Below are positions 19,322 to 20,554 of a stretch of 20,554 nt of DNA, one piece after another. The stretch is from a virus. The DNA lies in the IMG/VR virus record IMGVR_UViG_3300030519_000042, positions 1 to 20,554 of that record; one strand, written 5' to 3'. How positions within the stretch are numbered: the first letter of the stretch is position 1; each line of letters begins with the position of its first letter. The notes beneath the pieces are model-generated. The model searched no databases. It was given only the letters and a program-made list of their open reading frames with translations, and was not told the origin of the DNA. A program made the position numbers and the translations under genes.

Positions 19322-20211
19322 GTGCTTGCATCCATGTAAGCGCCTATGAAGTTGGCCGCCGTTTCCGCGTCGATGGCATCGCCGTAATTCCGCAATCGTC
19401 CCATACGGGCGGGAGCCTCATCAACCAACGGGCATGTGCCGGGTTCAACCGGCCTATACGGGCCATCTCGGCAGAGGAGCCAGTCAGCGCCGGGCCTTCG
19501 TGGATCACCTGGTTGCCTAAAGATTCGCCCTTCGACTTCCATCCCCGCTCGTCTAATGATGCCGAATGTGGTGTCCGAAAATCCCGCAGAGTAGGTGTGT
19601 GCCATCCTGACATTTGCACCACGTTCTCCAATGTCACGGTAGCTTTTGACCCGTCCGGTCTGAGGCCACTCGCCGTCGTTCCAAGGGGCACGCTCTGCCC
19701 ACCGCTCGGCGTTGTTGGCGTCGGCCACCCAGAAGTATCGTTGTCTGATATGCGCGCCGGAGAAGCCCGCAGCTGGTATATCAGGCGACCCGAAGGCGTA
19801 GCCTGCGTCTTCCATGTCAGACGATACAAGATCGATCCACGCGTGCGCGTCATCAGATTGCTCACCAAAGCACACGTCAGGCCGGCGCTTGAGGATGAGC
19901 GGAAACCATGACGGCCAAAGATGGCGCGGGTCTTCGAAACCTTTTTTGAGGCCGGCGACGCTAAATGGTCCGCAAGGACAGGAACCGGTCCAAACAGGTC
20001 TGTCATCAGGCCATCCGGCCACGCGAAGGGCATATGACCAGACGCCGCATCCGGCAAAGAAATGACATTGACTGAATCCGTGGAGATCGTCCGGCTGAAC
20101 GGCTTGGATTTTTCGTTCATCAACAACTCCGTGGGCAATCGCGCCAGCTTCGATCAAATGTCGTAAAGTCGCGGCTTTCTGCTTATCCGGTTCATTATAC
20201 CAAGCGGTCAC
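19318..20211 (-). CDS. DNA (cytosine-5) methyltransferase
   Basis: 297 residues from GTG 20211, overlapping the upstream stop as GTGA. It transfers methyl from SAM to cytosine C5. Motifs in order: I at 51-56 (FFAGCG, SAM binding), IV at 79-84 (PCGPFS, nucleophile C80; Gln of the usual PCQ is Gly), VI at 115-118 (FGEQ, catalytic E117), VIII at 155-158 (IRQR), X at 277-280 (GDAI). The N-terminus (AGAIAHGVVDERKI...HGFSQCHFFAGCG) and TGSCPC, DPRHLWPSWF are typical of the phage family. The target-recognition region between VIII and X is short. Most of it is overlapped in another frame by a second coding region. Likely protects phage DNA from host restriction. Confidence 0.92.
   Translation of the reverse strand: MTAWYNEPDKQKAATLRHLIEAGAIAHGVVDERKIQAVQPDDLHGFSQCHFFAGCGVWSYALRVAGWPDDRPVWTGSCPCGPFSVAGLKKGFEDPRHLWPSWFPLILKRRPDVCFGEQSDDAHAWIDLVSSDMEDAGYAFGSPDIPAAGFSGAHIRQRYFWVADANNAERWAERAPWNDGEWPQTGRVKSYRDIGERGANVRMAHTYSAGFSDTTFGIIRRAGMEVEGRIFRQPGDPRRPGADWLLCRDGPYRPVEPGTCPLVDEAPARMGRLRNYGDAIDAETAANFIGAYMDAST
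19344..20120 (-). CDS. Overlapping (nested) GWPTP-family protein in methyltransferase gene
   Basis: 258 residues, wholly inside the methyltransferase gene in another frame of the same strand. ATG 20120 has GGAG six bases upstream (20127-20130 on the plus strand). The protein does not look like a random frame: MTDLFGP, RAIFGRHGFRSSSSAGL, SILYRLTWKTQATPSGR, ISDNDTSGWPTPTTPSGG, RPDGSKATVTLENVV, SGWHTPTLRDF, and NPAHARWLMRLPPVWDDC. I recall predicted phage and prophage proteins with exactly these 'LTWK..(D/A)TP.GR', 'GWPTP' and 'PAH.RWLMGLPP.WD' blocks, annotated as hypothetical or methyltransferase-associated. The shared DNA explains the pairing: the same bases read WVADA in one frame and GWPTP in the other. 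Function unknown; whether it is expressed is untested. Confidence 0.6.
   Translation of the reverse strand: MNEKSKPFSRTISTDSVNVISLPDAASGHMPFAWPDGLMTDLFGPVPVLADHLASPASKKVSKTRAIFGRHGFRSSSSAGLTCALVSNLMTRTRGSILYRLTWKTQATPSGRLIYQLRASPARISDNDTSGWPTPTTPSGGQSVPLGTTASGLRPDGSKATVTLENVVQMSGWHTPTLRDFRTPHSASLDERGWKSKGESLGNQVIHEGPALTGSSAEMARIGRLNPAHARWLMRLPPVWDDCGITAMPSTRKRRPTS
20127..20130 (-). promoter_or_regulatory. Internal Shine-Dalgarno for nested gene
   Basis: GGAG on the minus strand, six bases before ATG 20120, within the methyltransferase coding region. It gives the nested frame its own plausible entry point. Confidence 0.5.
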
Positions 20212-20554
20212 GCCCCCGCCCGCTCTTCCGCTTCGGCCATTTCGATGACCATCAACTGATCGTCATATGCCGTCTGCATGTCAACCAAGCGCTCAGGGTC
20301 GGCACGGTCAACATCTGCGCGCAAGCCCTCGGCCGCCTTCCACATTGCATCCGCTTTGATCTTCGTCGGCGCTGACTTCATGCGGTCGAGAAAGGCCGCG
20401 ATCCGGGTTTCGAGCGGAAGGGGCGCGGTTGGGCTTGTGGTGGCCGTCTGGGCCGGTTTGCGGTCTCCGGGGAAGGTGTCGTCGTCGGACGTGGCGCGGG
20501 CATCCTGGGGCGATTGCTGGCGTTGCGTCGTGGGCGCGCCCACCAACACCTTTT
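20208..20554 (-). CDS. C-terminus of unknown protein (5' end cut by window)
   Basis: The frame is open to the window edge, so the GTG at 20549 is probably internal. The visible 115 codons start with a polar low-complexity linker (TTQRQQSPQDARATSDDDTFPGDR...), which looks like the inside of a multi-domain protein, followed by a helical C-terminal domain (ETRIAAFLDRMKSAPTKIKADAMWKAAEGLRADVDRADPERLVDMQTAYDDQLMVIEMAEAEE). Its stop overlaps the methyltransferase start (GTGA). A helical C-terminus after an acidic linker is seen in phage recombination and DNA-metabolism proteins, but I do not recognise this one. Confidence 0.7.
   Translation of the reverse strand, partial: KVLVGAPTTQRQQSPQDARATSDDDTFPGDRKPAQTATTSPTAPLPLETRIAAFLDRMKSAPTKIKADAMWKAAEGLRADVDRADPERLVDMQTAYDDQLMVIEMAEAEERAGA

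Noticed and set aside
19312-19911. 199-codon plus-strand frame opposite the methyltransferase
   Set aside because: No recognisable motif, no ribosome site, antisense to two frames that both have family-like motifs.
1-20554. tRNA genes, insertion sequences, attachment sites
   Set aside because: No cloverleaf, transposase or matching terminal repeats were seen on either strand by reading; a tRNAscan/ISfinder run could still find weak cases.

Overview
The window reads as the tail, host-recognition and lysis end of a contractile-tailed (myovirus-type) temperate phage or prophage. The tail-gene order is that of Mu/P2-type phages. The GC-rich composition, abundant GATC/CGATC words, and the style of the fibre and methyltransferase genes suggest an alphaproteobacterial host. 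That host call is inference, and no integrase, transposase or attachment site is visible here.

Layout. Plus strand, 3-9766: a tightly packed virion operon with mostly 4-base ATGA or TGATG overlaps. It holds tail sheath (cut by the window edge), tail tube, a tail-assembly chaperone with a textbook A AAA AAC -1 frameshift site that yields an extended chaperone, an HK97-gp10-like completion protein, tape measure, a GpU-like/circularisation-type protein, a LysM-like gpX protein, gpD hub, gpV spike, gp25/W wedge, gpJ and a gpI-like protein. A single small minus-strand membrane-protein gene (2865-3095) interrupts it before the tape measure. Plus strand, 9776-17006: the adhesin region. A conventional fibre without a signal peptide (TTG start on a perfect Shine-Dalgarno) is followed by four consecutive genes that each start with a Sec signal peptide: a 995-aa tailspike-like protein, a 173-aa protein, an SGNH/GDSL esterase with a C-terminal beta domain, and a 122-aa free-standing copy of a fibre-tip-like domain. 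All four have an even number of cysteines outside the signal peptide (14, 4, 8, 4), unlike the cysteine-poor tail proteins upstream. A glycine-rich fibre-tip remnant follows. Plus strand, 17025-18865: a lysis module with a two-helix holin candidate, a T4-type lysozyme (E-D-T triad), an Ala/Thr-rich unknown and a membrane-anchored coiled-coil protein. Minus strand, 20554-18870: a convergent operon, all genes joined by 4-base overlaps, encoding the C-terminus of an unknown protein, a C5-cytosine DNA methyltransferase, an acyl-carrier-like protein and a 72-aa unknown.

The most notable points are: (1) the cassette of signal-peptide-bearing, cysteine-paired adhesin/esterase proteins inside a tail module; (2) a 258-codon frame wholly nested in the methyltransferase gene with its own ATG and ribosome binding site and with GWPTP-type motifs, so probably a real overlapping gene; (3) an acyl carrier protein whose phosphopantetheine serine is replaced by aspartate; (4) a tape measure whose conserved-looking N-terminus extends upstream of any ATG/GTG/TTG start.
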